Below are positions 6,836-16,846 of a DNA stretch of 64,000 bases, piece after piece. Position numbers and translations under genes: made by a program. Source of the stretch: Flavobacterium sp. xlx-214 (GTDB lineage: Bacteria; Bacteroidota; Bacteroidia; Flavobacteriales; Flavobacteriaceae); assembly GCF_013874595.1 (NCBI RefSeq), contig NZ_CP059431.1, forward strand, positions 1,550,001 to 1,614,000, read 5' to 3'. Under the pieces are notes generated by a model that had not been told where the DNA came from, ran no database searches, and was given only the letters and a program-made list of their open reading frames with translations. Positions within the stretch are counted from its first letter, which is position 1, and every line of letters begins with the position of its first letter.

Positions 6836-9800
6836 GGAGTAAACTGTTTTTAATTTTTTGTAGATTTACAGTATAGAATTACAACGAAGGTTTTTCAATC
6901 TATTCAGCACTTCGCGTTGTGAGTTCCTTTCAAATTTTTGTAGATTTACAGTATAGAATTACAACATTGCATGGAAAAAGCAAGGTTCTTTTGAGGTTGT
7001 GAGTTCCTTTCAAATTTTTGTAGATTTACAGTATAGAATTACAACCAAGATTAGACTTTAAAGACAACGCAGGTAGTTGTGAGTTCCTTTCAAATTTTTG
7101 TAGATTTACAGTATAGAATTACAACTTGATAGTTGAGTATTAGAATTTCCTGGTAGTTGTGAGTTCCTTTCAAATTTTTGTAGATTTACAGTATAGAATT
7201 ACAACATAATGTTGTTTTTGATAGTTCTAGCGGTGGTTGTGAGTTCCTTTCAAATTTTTGTAGATTTACAGTATAGAATTACAACTCATAGAGATTTTAG
7301 AACAAACGGAAATGGGTTGTGAGTTCCTTTCAAATTTTTGTAGATTTACAGTATAGAATTACAACTGCGCTTAAAAACTACATGCTTACAGGTATGTTGT
7401 GAGTTCCTTTCAAATTTTTGTAGATTTACAGTATAGAATTACAACAAAGCATATGATTTTACTTTACTTCCTAACGTTGTGAGTTCCTTTCAAATTTTTG
7501 TAGATTTACAGTATAGAATTACAACCAATCGGTTCATAAAGTAAAAGCTCTATCCGTTGTGAGTTCCTTTCAAATTTTTGTAGATTTACAGTATAGAATT
7601 ACAACAAACGCAACCGTCAAAGGAATTACCAAAGTGTTGTGAGTTCCTTTCAAATTTTTGTAGATTTACAGTATAGAATTACAACCTACTCTATTATACG
7701 GCCTAACTGTAACATGTTGTGAGTTCCTTTCAAATTTTTGTAGATTTACAGTATAGAATTACAACTAAAACAGTTTGTAAACACGCTCGATTTATGTTGT
7801 GAGTTCCTTTCAAATTTTTGTAGATTTACAGTATAGAATTACAACTCTTTTACAATTCTTAAAAACAAAAAAAGGGTTGTGAGTTCCTTTCAAATTTTTG
7901 TAGATTTACAGTATAGAATTACAACTTGCCCGCAAAATTGATAAAGACGAAACAGGTTGTGAGTTCCTTTCAAATTTTTGTAGATTTACAGTATAGAATT
8001 ACAACAAATGGTTTCAAAATCGCGTTAATTCCATGGTTGTGAGTTCCTTTCAAATTTTTGTAGATTTACAGTATAGAATTACAACATCATTGTTTCAAAA
8101 AACAAAGCTTCCTTTGTTGTGAGTTCCTTTCAAATTTTTGTAGATTTACAGTATAGAATTACAACATATTTTATGCCAAGTTTCGCGCACCCAAAGTTGT
8201 GAGTTCCTTTCAAATTTTTGTAGATTTACAGTATAGAATTACAACAATCTACCGATGCAAAATTCTTTAATTCTAGTTGTGAGTTCCTTTCAAATTTTTG
8301 TAGATTTACAGTATAGAATTACAACTAGTAGGAAATTTATCCGATGCTCCCCACTGTTGTGAGTTCCTTTCAAATTTTTGTAGATTTACAGTATAGAATT
8401 ACAACATGTTGACAAGGAGACTTTAGAGACTTATGGTTGTGAGTTCCTTTCAAATTTTTGTAGATTTACAGTATAGAATTACAACAACCCACGTACTTCG
8501 TTTCAACAAACGGGGGTTGTGAGTTCCTTTCAAATTTTTGTAGATTTACAGTATAGAATTACAACCTGGCAAAATCCAAATACAGTAGATTGTAAGTTGT
8601 GAGTTCCTTTCAAATTTTTGTAGATTTACAGTATAGAATTACAACAGGCACAATGCCGTATGTGGTAGATGGGTTGTTGTGAGTTCCTTTCAAATTTTTG
8701 TAGATTTACAGTATAGAATTACAACAGAATTAATATTTTAAACAAATTACTCAAAGTTGTGAGTTCCTTTCAAATTTTTGTAGATTTACAGTATAGAATT
8801 ACAACGCTCGTTGAACTCCGGGCGGGGTTCCTCTTGTTGTGAGTTCCTTTCAAATTTTTGTAGATTTACAGTATAGAATTACAACGGAGGAGTTCGCACG
8901 AATTTAGTAAAACAAGTTGTGAGTTCCTTTCAAATTTTTGTAGATTTACAGTATAGAATTACAACTTGCAGAAAGTGAAACAGCCCAACAATTGGGTTGT
9001 GAGTTCCTTTCAAATTTTTGTAGATTTACAGTATAGAATTACAACATAAAAACAATCGGATTGCAAACCCCTTTGGTTGTGAGTTCCTTTCAAATTTTTG
9101 TAGATTTACAGTATAGAATTACAACTAAAACGTATGTTTTTCGTCCGTGTTCCTCGTTGTGAGTTCCTTTCAAATTTTTGTAGATTTACAGTATAGAATT
9201 ACAACTACAAAATTCACGATTCAACGCAGGGGTATGTTGTGAGTTCCTTTCAAATTTTTGTAGATTTACAGTATAGAATTACAACATTTCACTTTTGCAC
9301 CATTCGCAGTAGTTGGTTGTGAGTTCCTTTCAAATTTTTGTAGATTTACAGTATAGAATTACAACGAACTCCTTTTGCTCTTGCAAATCCAGATAGTTGT
9401 GAGTTCCTTTCAAATTTTTGTAGATTTACAGTATAGAATTACAACTTATTTATTTTTATTAACATAAGTATCAATGTTGTGAGTTCCTTTCAAATTTTTG
9501 TAGATTTACAGTATAGAATTACAACGTCCGAATGTTTCGGCGCAAACTACATTTGGTTGTGAGTTCCTTTCAAATTTTTGTAGATTTACAGTATAGAATT
9601 ACAACTTATCTAAATAAAACTAACAACGTAAGTAAGTTGTGAGTTCCTTTCAAATTTTTGTAGATTTACAGTATAGAATTACAACCCTCGTTTTTTGTGT
9701 TTAGCTCTTTTACTAGTTGTGAGTTCCTTTCAAATTTTTGTAGATTTACAGTATAGAATTACAACTCATAACCGGAGCCAATAAACTGCTCGTAAGTTGT

Positions 9801-10005
9801 GAGTTCCTTTCAAATTTTTGTAGATTTACAGTATAGAATTACAACTTCTAGGCTCTACTTTTGGAGGCGTTCCGTGTTGTGAGTTCCTTTCAAATTTTTG
9901 TAGATTTACAGTATAGAATTACAACACAACAGCCGCTAACTATGTAGCAATCACCGTTGTGAGTTCCTTTCAAATTTTTGTAGATTTACAGTATAGAATT
10001 ACAAC
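6836..10005 (+). CRISPR. Type II-C CRISPR array, 40 repeats of 50 bp and 39 spacers of 30 bp
   Basis: Strict 80-bp period throughout. The repeat begins GTTGTGAGTTCCTTTC and ends GAATTACAAC. Copies 2-40 are identical as far as I can see. The first copy (6836-6885) has lost its first ~20 bases to divergence but keeps the last 30. The repeat start resembles other II-C repeats (GTTGTAGCTCC type) and pairs with the tracrRNA anti-repeat, so crRNAs are read on the plus strand, opposite to the cas genes. All 39 spacers are 30 bp and I see no duplicates. The degenerate repeat is at the cas-distal end, suggesting that new spacers enter next to cas2. Confidence 0.99.
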
Positions 10006-10064
10006 CTCAGATAATCCCTTGTAAATAAAGGGGTTTAGCGTGTAAATCTCAAATTAAAAATGTA
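10006..10064. other. cas2-proximal flank of the array (possible leader)
   Basis: AT-rich 59 bp after the last intact repeat. It holds a small hairpin CCCTT-N7-AAGGG (about 10016-10032) and no further repeat. As the intact end of the array faces cas2, this is the likely site of spacer insertion. In crRNA sense it is the 3' flank, so the small hairpin might also end pre-crRNA transcription. Confidence 0.4.
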
Positions 10065-10102
10065 AAAAATGCTTGACTTGCTTTATCAAATCAAGCATTT
10101 TT
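10065..10102 (-). terminator. Terminator of the cas9-cas1-cas2 operon
   Basis: Perfect 12-bp inverted repeat AAAAATGCTTGA / TCAAGCATTTTT with a 14-nt loop. It lies 7 bp downstream of the cas2 stop on the minus strand and has T-rich flanks on both strands. It could also stop array transcripts read from the left. Confidence 0.85.
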
Positions 10103-10108
10103 ATTTTT

Positions 10109-11331
<1,223 letters not shown>

Positions 11332-11342
11332 ATGTTTACATT

Positions 11343-14300
11343 TTAATATTCGCCAATATGAATAATTTCTCCCAAATGATTAGTGCGGACTTTTATTATA
11401 TTTTTTAAATTAGAAGTTGATTGAATAAAATAGTGAGTAACTCCTAACAATGATTTTTTATTTTTCAAAATTTCACCATCAATAGCTTTTGTTTCTAAAT
11501 GATGAGTAAACATATAATTCTTTGTAGATATTTTCTGAACTCTAAATAAATGTTTACTTATTAAAGCTTGATTTTTTCTATCTAATAAATCAATCTCATT
11601 TGGATTAAAATCTTCTGATGGAAACAAAAACATTTCATTTTGTTTCATCGTAAATTTAAATTTCCAACCTAAGTGTGCATTGTAAACTTTGTCTACAATA
11701 GGTAAACCAGCATTTACTTGAGCTACAGCTTCATAAAAAGAAACCACCTTTTCTTGTAAATTGCCTTTTTCATCTTCATAAATAGCTACATGATGATTGT
11801 TTCCAGTGCTTACAAAATCAACTGGAATTTGATTTCCATTTTCATCCAAAACATCGTTTCCTAAATGATCTTTTTTAGTATGTAGAGCTTCGGCATTTTT
11901 AACTCCAGAAATAGTAACTCGTTTTATTGCAATTCCTTTTTCCTCGTTCAACCAAATAGGATTTTGTTCCAAATCAGAAAAAGCTTTTTTTGCATCTCCT
12001 TTAAATTGATTTAAACGAGTCTGTAAAATTCGTTTTACACCTTCGTCAATAACTTTATCAATTTTTAAATCAGGACCAACATCTTTACGAATGGTATAAT
12101 CATCTTCTAACCACATTAATTTTACCTTTTCAGGTAATTCAGTTCCATCTTTTAATAAAATTGGATTTTTAGCTAAGGTATTTTTACCCGTAAAAGCTTT
12201 TTTAGGATCACTGTTATTTTCAACTAAGCGTTGCAATAAAAGTGCTCGGTATTGAGGATTTGAAACCATAGCAATTGTTGCTTCATCAAACTTGGCTGAT
12301 ACTTTCTCTTCTTTAAATGCATATTGTTTTACTTTTCCGTACACGGTTTCCTTATGCATTTGTCCACGAGGCGTTAAAGCAATCTGAACTTTATCGCTTC
12401 CTTTTATTTTATTAATATTTCTAGTAACAACTTTATTCTTCGCTTTATGAGAAACCAAAACGCCTTCTAAATGTTGTTTTGCTACTTCTCTGAAATTTGG
12501 AATTGGCTCATTAAATACACGTTTATAATTTCCTTTTTTATCGTGTACTTTATGCGTTTCTTTTTCTTCAATTCCTAAAGCATCTTTACTAGAAATTTTT
12601 AACCTATTGGTATCGATTGACTTCCTATCTTTAGCATTAGAAATACTGTCATACTCATCATTTCGACGCGCATTAAGATTGTTTAAATATTGAATAAAAC
12701 TACGTTTTGTAAACGCAACCGTTAAAGCATCCATAGCGTGATGACGATGATCGTTACGTTTTGTCCAATCTTTAATTACTTCTTTTGGATTTCCATCTTT
12801 GGTCGTTTGCATTTCTGTTAATCCTGCTGAACGATATTTCTCCAAATTCAGTTCTTTCATTACATTAACCAAATCCCAATCCTCTCGCAAACGATCTGTT
12901 ACCGAACCTGATGTAGAAAGCACCGATTTGGTAATTTGAAACAAAATTTCTTTTGCTTTCTTGGCAATGTATTGAGAGTCTCGCAAATCACGTTCAATAA
13001 AACCTTCGCCAATTTCGGCACTTTTCATTGTTAGTTTTTTGTATTTAGCTTTAGAAATCCCTTCTTCTTTTTGATTAAACAAAGCTTCTACACGCAACAA
13101 AAATTCATTTAATTTATCTTGTCCGAATGTATCAAAAATATAATCAGCGGCTGTTTTGTTTCCTTTATCTAAATTGATTTGGCGAGGAACTAATGTTTTA
13201 TTCGAAAAACTATCGTCAAACAAACGAGATTGCGGAATAATATGCTCAATATCGTATTTCTTAGTAAAAACATCTTTGCGCTCGATATATTGATTGGTGT
13301 ACAAATCTTTGTAACCATTATTTTTTAGTTCTTGATACAATTTATAACGAATAATATCATTACGAGTAGGAAACTTGATTCCATCTACTGATTGAAGAAT
13401 TTTAACGATTTTCTCGTGTTCTAATTTACCTTGATTAACAGCTTTTGTTAGCTCTTCACGTTCTTTAGCATTCTTTTTTAGTTCACGAGCTAACTCAATG
13501 CGGATTTCGTCAAATTGAAAATCCCTTTCTTTTCCTGCTTTCTCTAATTTATCATTTTCTGAATCAATTAAGGTATTTACTACATTTACCATTTGATTCA
13601 GAATTTTCTCTACCACAGGATTGCGCAAACTATTTTTGGGAAGAATATCTAAACGAGATTTTAATTCACGATTTTCTAATTCTTCTTTGGTTAAAGAATG
13701 TTTTGAGTGTTTATAATTTGGTAAATTAAACTCAGCAGAAACATATTCACAAGCTTTACTAAATTCTAACTCTTTCAAATAAGGATAGATTTTTCTAATT
13801 GCTTTTGAGCTCAAACTGCCATAATCGTTATGAAAAGCAACTGCTCCAATTACTTTTGCTTGCTCTTTATTAAAACCAAACTTTTCCTCCAACAATCGAT
13901 ACAAAGTATCCATTCCTGTTGGTGAATTATCCTCTTCATACGCGTACAGCAGATGCCACAACTGAAAAGATAATTGTTCTTCAAAAGCTTTTCCTTCTAT
14001 CTCTGCATTGAAATCTAAAATTTCAGTTTTAATTTCCAAATGACTAAAAATTGCACGAACCATTTCTTTAATTTCAGCAGCCGATTTATCAATATCCGCT
14101 AAAGTAATATCGTCTTTATTCAGTTTTAACTTCAATTCTTCACGAACATCATAACCTTCGTTATCCAAAATGGTTAAATAAGCATTGTAAAGTGCCTGAT
14201 TGGTACGATTTCCTTCCAATTCAGAATAATTAGTGATTTCCCAGTCTTTTGGTTTATCAATTATTAATTTTAAAACTTCCGCAGCTGATAGATTTCCTTT

Positions 14301-15641
14301 TAAATTTAATTCATCGAATAAAAATTGTTTATCATCTTGATTTAAAGCTAAAACTTCTTTTGTTGTTTTATTTTTCAGCTTGACATTATGGAGAATTTGC
14401 CAAATTTTGAATTCTTGAAATAAAGGTGAGGATTTCGGAACAACACGTAAACCAACGGTTTTATTTTTACCATCTTTTACAATCTCTCTTTGTTCAAACT
14501 CACAAATTGAAATCAAACCTTTTTGAGATTTTAATTTTCGTTGATAAAATATAATGACGTCTCGAAGTTCTTCTTTTAAAATATTGGTAAAAACAGCTTC
14601 ACGATTTTTGGCTTGGACCTCCCAAATTTTTTCAAACTCATCCATATAATCCTGACGATAAAATACTTGATTTTTCAATCGTGCATGTGGATTGTTTTGC
14701 AATTGAACATATTGATATTGCCCAACCGTTTGATTATTGAAATATAGTTCTTTACTTCTATCCGAAATTGCACCTAAATACCCAGAAGAACTCGTTAATT
14801 GTCCATTAATTTCTTGCAAAACGATGGCTAATTCTTCTAAACTCATTTGCTTTGTCAAAGCATCATTTCGCCATTGATAATTTTCTAGCTTTAATTCATC
14901 ACGTTTCAAATTTCGTTTTATTCCCACCAAATTAAAAGGATCTTTTAAAACTGCCCAAGTTGCTTGAACTTTTTTTCCGTTTAGTTCTTCTTTTAAAGTA
15001 TCTGTCAATAATTCGGGATAAAAAGATTTTTGAAAATTCCATATTTTATCAAATTCTGCTTGTAAATCCGATCGATAAAAATCAGGAACCTTTTTCTTTC
15101 CAGATTTTAATAAATCCAAAACAAATTGACCAGGCGTAATATTATCGTGATACAACTTTTTCGCAATATCCATCCCATCAATCAAAGTTCCTTCTTCTGT
15201 ATTATTAACTTTACGAGAACTTTTATATCCTCGTTTCTTGTTAATCATTAACAGTACACGAGCTAAATATTGCAATTCTAAGGGTTGTTCAGCTGCTAAA
15301 GCACGTAATCGAAATGTTTCAAAAGTTGTTTTATTACCATTTTCAGCTAAAATACTTTCATTAGAAATCCAGTTTTGAGTTTTCAGAATTTGAATTAAAT
15401 TCTCACGACGCAATTTAAAACGTTGTAAATTACGACGAGCCGAACGAGACAAAGTGCGACCAGCATTGGTAGTTATAGGTTTTCCTTTTTCAAAATTGGT
15501 TTGTTCATCGGTTGTAAGTGGATTGACACGAACACCAATTTTCTCGATTGAGGATTGTTCTGTACTATCCTGAGCTTCTTTTACAAAAGCCCAACCAATT
15601 GAGTTGGTTCCCAAATCCAGTCCTAGTATATTTTTAGCCAT
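11343..15641 (-). CDS. cas9: Type II-C CRISPR RNA-guided endonuclease Cas9
   Basis: 1432-aa Cas9, of the long Bacteroidota II-C class. RuvC-I is at the N-terminus (ILGLDLGTNSIGWAFV, catalytic Asp9). The Arg-rich bridge helix is at ~60-85 (RTLSRSARRNLQRFKLRR). RuvC-II is IRIELAREL (~713). The HNH domain has KYDIEHIIPQS (catalytic His ~800) and an Asn in FSNKTLVPRQ. RuvC-III is HRHHAMDAL (~970). All catalytic residues are present, so the nuclease should be active. The C-terminal ~350 residues are the PAM-interacting part; the PAM cannot be read from sequence. Upstream lie a terminator, a crRNA-like element and a tRNA. The cas9 promoter is not obvious. Confidence 0.99.
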   Translation of the reverse strand: MAKNILGLDLGTNSIGWAFVKEAQDSTEQSSIEKIGVRVNPLTTDEQTNFEKGKPITTNAGRTLSRSARRNLQRFKLRRENLIQILKTQNWISNESILAENGNKTTFETFRLRALAAEQPLELQYLARVLLMINKKRGYKSSRKVNNTEEGTLIDGMDIAKKLYHDNITPGQFVLDLLKSGKKKVPDFYRSDLQAEFDKIWNFQKSFYPELLTDTLKEELNGKKVQATWAVLKDPFNLVGIKRNLKRDELKLENYQWRNDALTKQMSLEELAIVLQEINGQLTSSSGYLGAISDRSKELYFNNQTVGQYQYVQLQNNPHARLKNQVFYRQDYMDEFEKIWEVQAKNREAVFTNILKEELRDVIIFYQRKLKSQKGLISICEFEQREIVKDGKNKTVGLRVVPKSSPLFQEFKIWQILHNVKLKNKTTKEVLALNQDDKQFLFDELNLKGNLSAAEVLKLIIDKPKDWEITNYSELEGNRTNQALYNAYLTILDNEGYDVREELKLKLNKDDITLADIDKSAAEIKEMVRAIFSHLEIKTEILDFNAEIEGKAFEEQLSFQLWHLLYAYEEDNSPTGMDTLYRLLEEKFGFNKEQAKVIGAVAFHNDYGSLSSKAIRKIYPYLKELEFSKACEYVSAEFNLPNYKHSKHSLTKEELENRELKSRLDILPKNSLRNPVVEKILNQMVNVVNTLIDSENDKLEKAGKERDFQFDEIRIELARELKKNAKEREELTKAVNQGKLEHEKIVKILQSVDGIKFPTRNDIIRYKLYQELKNNGYKDLYTNQYIERKDVFTKKYDIEHIIPQSRLFDDSFSNKTLVPRQINLDKGNKTAADYIFDTFGQDKLNEFLLRVEALFNQKEEGISKAKYKKLTMKSAEIGEGFIERDLRDSQYIAKKAKEILFQITKSVLSTSGSVTDRLREDWDLVNVMKELNLEKYRSAGLTEMQTTKDGNPKEVIKDWTKRNDHRHHAMDALTVAFTKRSFIQYLNNLNARRNDEYDSISNAKDRKSIDTNRLKISSKDALGIEEKETHKVHDKKGNYKRVFNEPIPNFREVAKQHLEGVLVSHKAKNKVVTRNINKIKGSDKVQIALTPRGQMHKETVYGKVKQYAFKEEKVSAKFDEATIAMVSNPQYRALLLQRLVENNSDPKKAFTGKNTLAKNPILLKDGTELPEKVKLMWLEDDYTIRKDVGPDLKIDKVIDEGVKRILQTRLNQFKGDAKKAFSDLEQNPIWLNEEKGIAIKRVTISGVKNAEALHTKKDHLGNDVLDENGNQIPVDFVSTGNNHHVAIYEDEKGNLQEKVVSFYEAVAQVNAGLPIVDKVYNAHLGWKFKFTMKQNEMFLFPSEDFNPNEIDLLDRKNQALISKHLFRVQKISTKNYMFTHHLETKAIDGEILKNKKSLLGVTHYFIQSTSNLKNIIKVRTNHLGEIIHIGEY

Positions 15642-15709
15642 TTTTTTAATTTTCGTATTAAATTACATCAAAAAAAAATCGTAATATTACGGTTTTCCAT
15701 ATTTTTTAT

Positions 15710-15740
15710 AAAAAAAAGAGAGATTATAAAATAATCTCTC
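15710..15740 (-). terminator. Intrinsic terminator upstream of cas9
   Basis: Perfect 10-bp inverted repeat GAGAGATTAT / ATAATCTCTC (15718-15740) followed on the minus strand by eight T. It ends the transcription unit that reads from the tRNA through the repeat-like element, 69 bp before the cas9 ATG. cas9 must then use a promoter in these 69 bp or depend on read-through. Confidence 0.85.
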
Positions 15741-15783
15741 AAAAATGAACAGGAACTCACAACTGATTTATATCAATATATAA
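15710..15783 (-). ncRNA. Putative solitary crRNA-like RNA upstream of cas9
   Basis: Minus-strand bases 15763-15740 match the repeat 5' half: 13 identical bases GTTGTGAGTTCCT, then TTCA and TTTTTG with a 1-base insertion and a 2-base deletion. This half of the repeat is what pairs with the tracrRNA. The terminator follows directly, giving the order guide, repeat handle, terminator. The ~20 bases upstream (15783-15764) would be the guide. Its last 10 bases, ATATAAATCA, recur on the plus strand at 15798-15807. Expression is not proven; the upstream tRNA could supply the promoter. Alternatively this is a decayed repeat. The 5' end given is arbitrary. Confidence 0.5.
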
Positions 15784-15807
15784 CATTTGATATTATAATA
15801 TAAATCA
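15764..15807. repeat. Imperfect palindrome between the tRNA and the crRNA-like element
   Basis: TGATTTATAT (15764-15773) and ATATAAATCA (15798-15807) form a perfect 10-bp inverted repeat around a 24-bp AT-rich centre that is itself partly symmetrical. It could be an operator, or the self-target created by the guide-like sequence. Confidence 0.6.
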
Positions 15808-15816
15808 TTATATTTG

Positions 15817-15891
15817 TGGTGGAGGTAGCGGGAATCGAACCCGCATGAACGAATTTTCAGACCGACGCATTAGCCTTTATGCTATACCCCC
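15817..15891 (-). tRNA. tRNA with GAA anticodon (Phe-like), atypical anticodon stem
   Basis: Acceptor stem GGGGGTA/TACCTCC, D arm GCAT-AAAGGCTA-ATGC, T arm GCGGG-TTCGATT-CCCGC and an encoded CCA all fold well. The anticodon loop CTGAAAA would read GAA. The anticodon stem TCGGT/TTCGT, however, has two U-U mismatches and one G-U, and the variable region is only 4 nt. It may be a divergent functional tRNA or a decaying copy. It is transcribed toward cas9, ahead of the crRNA-like element. Confidence 0.75.
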
Positions 15892-16063
15892 TAAATAAAG
15901 TCATTATGAGATGGCTTTATTTTTTTTATAATGACAAATATAAGTTTTATAAGTTCTATTTTAGATATAAATCAAAATATTTTTAAAAATAATTTTATTA
16001 ACAACTATAATATTCTTAGAGAAGAATGAGGGTTTCCGTAACAACATATAAATATTTTATCCC

Positions 16064-16071
16064 TATATTTG
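16064..16071 (+). promoter_or_regulatory. tracrRNA promoter -7 box
   Basis: TATATTTG fits TAnnTTTG exactly and lies 5 bp before the first anti-repeat base, placing the transcription start at about 16077. No clear TTG -33 box is visible at the right distance. Confidence 0.65.
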
Positions 16072-16076
16072 TTACC

Positions 16077-16148
16077 GAAAGGAACTCACAATAAGGATTA
16101 TTCCGTTGTGAAAACATTTAGCGCCTCGACTATCTTCGGGGCTTTTTT
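16077..16148 (+). ncRNA. tracrRNA
   Basis: The anti-repeat GAAAGGAACTCACAAT (16077-16092) pairs with the first 16 bases of the CRISPR repeat with one G-U. It is followed by a nexus-type hairpin (CACAA...TTGTG, 16087-16110) containing TAAGGATTATTCC. The end is a 7-bp G/C-rich stem GCCTCGA / TCGGGGC (16123-16142) followed by six T, a Rho-independent terminator. The length is about 72 nt. It is transcribed divergently from cas9 and serves as Cas9 scaffold and partner for RNase III processing of crRNAs. Confidence 0.93.
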
Positions 16149-16206
16149 ATGTCTTATTATTAGTAGCTTATCATAAGCCATGTTAATTTAGCTTGATGAC
16201 TAGAAT

Positions 16207-16247
16207 AAAAAAAGACCATCTGTAAGAAATACAGACGGTCTTTTTTT
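16207..16247. terminator. Bidirectional terminator between tracrRNA and the CDGSH gene
   Basis: Long stem AAAAAGACCATCTGTA / TACAGACGGTCTTTTT with one mismatch and A/T runs on both sides. It serves the CDGSH gene on the minus strand and backs up the tracrRNA terminator on the plus strand. Confidence 0.88.
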
Positions 16248-16268
16248 GTTATTAAGTAACTTTTATTG

Positions 16269-16493
16269 TTACTCTTTTTTAGGAGGTAAATCAAACGCAA
16301 CGGCATTATGCTCAAAATGACCTTTATGCGCACCATCGCAAAAAGGTTTGTTTTTAGACAATCCACATCTACAGATTGATAAAACCGTTCTGCCTTGCAA
16401 ACCATAAGCATTGCCTTGTTTGTCTACTATTTCAAAATCTCCTTCAATTTTTACCGATCCATTATCATTAATGGTCAATTTTGTTGTTGCCAT
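16269..16493 (-). CDS. CDGSH iron-sulfur domain protein
   Basis: 74-aa protein with the complete CDGSH [2Fe-2S] ligand motif CRCGLSKNKPFCDGAH (residues ~42-57; three Cys and one His). MitoNEET-type proteins use these ligands for redox or cluster transfer; the precise role of small bacterial members is unclear. No signal peptide is visible, so it should be cytosolic. It is a single-gene unit with a promoter -7 box TAGTTTTG at 16526-16519 (minus) and a terminator at 16207-16247. Confidence 0.93.
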   Translation of the reverse strand: MATTKLTINDNGSVKIEGDFEIVDKQGNAYGLQGRTVLSICRCGLSKNKPFCDGAHKGHFEHNAVAFDLPPKKE

Positions 16494-16526
16494 AGTTGTT
16501 GGGTATTTAGTTTAAAAACAAAACTA

Positions 16527-16781
16527 AGTATAAACTAGGTGTTTTTTATAGTACTACTGCAATTTAGAAACGTTCCTTTTAAGTGTTGTTTTGCATACAA
16601 TATTTCCATTCTGAATAAAATATAAATAGAGTAGGAATGATTTAAAAAGTAAAGAATTACCTAAAAAGGGGCACCGAAAATTATTCTAAAATAGCTACTA
16701 CTAGGATACTCCATAGATAAAGCATAGTAAAGGCATAGATAGTGCATGAGTAATGCATGCTAGAGAATGAGTGAAAAATAG
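16527..16781. other. Intergenic stretch without a recognisable gene
   Basis: About 250 bp of AT-rich sequence (350 bp with the flanking promoter and terminator). It contains short GCATAG/GCATG direct repeats (16718-16762) but no convincing ORF, RNA or long inverted repeat. Confidence 0.5.
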
Positions 16782-16820
16782 AAAAATCGACTATCTTTTA
16801 AAAGAATAGCCGATTTTTTT
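16782..16820 (-). terminator. Terminator of the XRE regulator gene
   Basis: Stem AAAAATCG-A-CTAT / ATAG-C-CGATTTTT with one internal mismatch and T runs, 26 bp after the stop of the minus-strand regulator. Confidence 0.8.
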
Positions 16821-16846
16821 TAATAATCAATTATATCATGAATACC

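Noticed and set aside
9601-9635. Spacer at 9606 (contains AAACTAACAACG) resembling the cassette boundary sequence
   Set aside because: The similarity is about 10 AT-rich bases and not enough to claim self-targeting.
11343-15641. Frameshift or loss of catalytic residues in cas9
   Set aside because: A single open frame with RuvC-I, II, III and HNH residues all present.
15740-15763. Plus-strand reading of the partial repeat as a second tracrRNA
   Set aside because: It lacks the nexus core and a plus-strand terminator; the terminator fits the minus strand, so the crRNA-like reading is preferred.
16160-16411. Minus-strand 83-codon frame overlapping the CDGSH gene
   Set aside because: Lies in another frame of the CDGSH gene and runs through its terminator hairpin.
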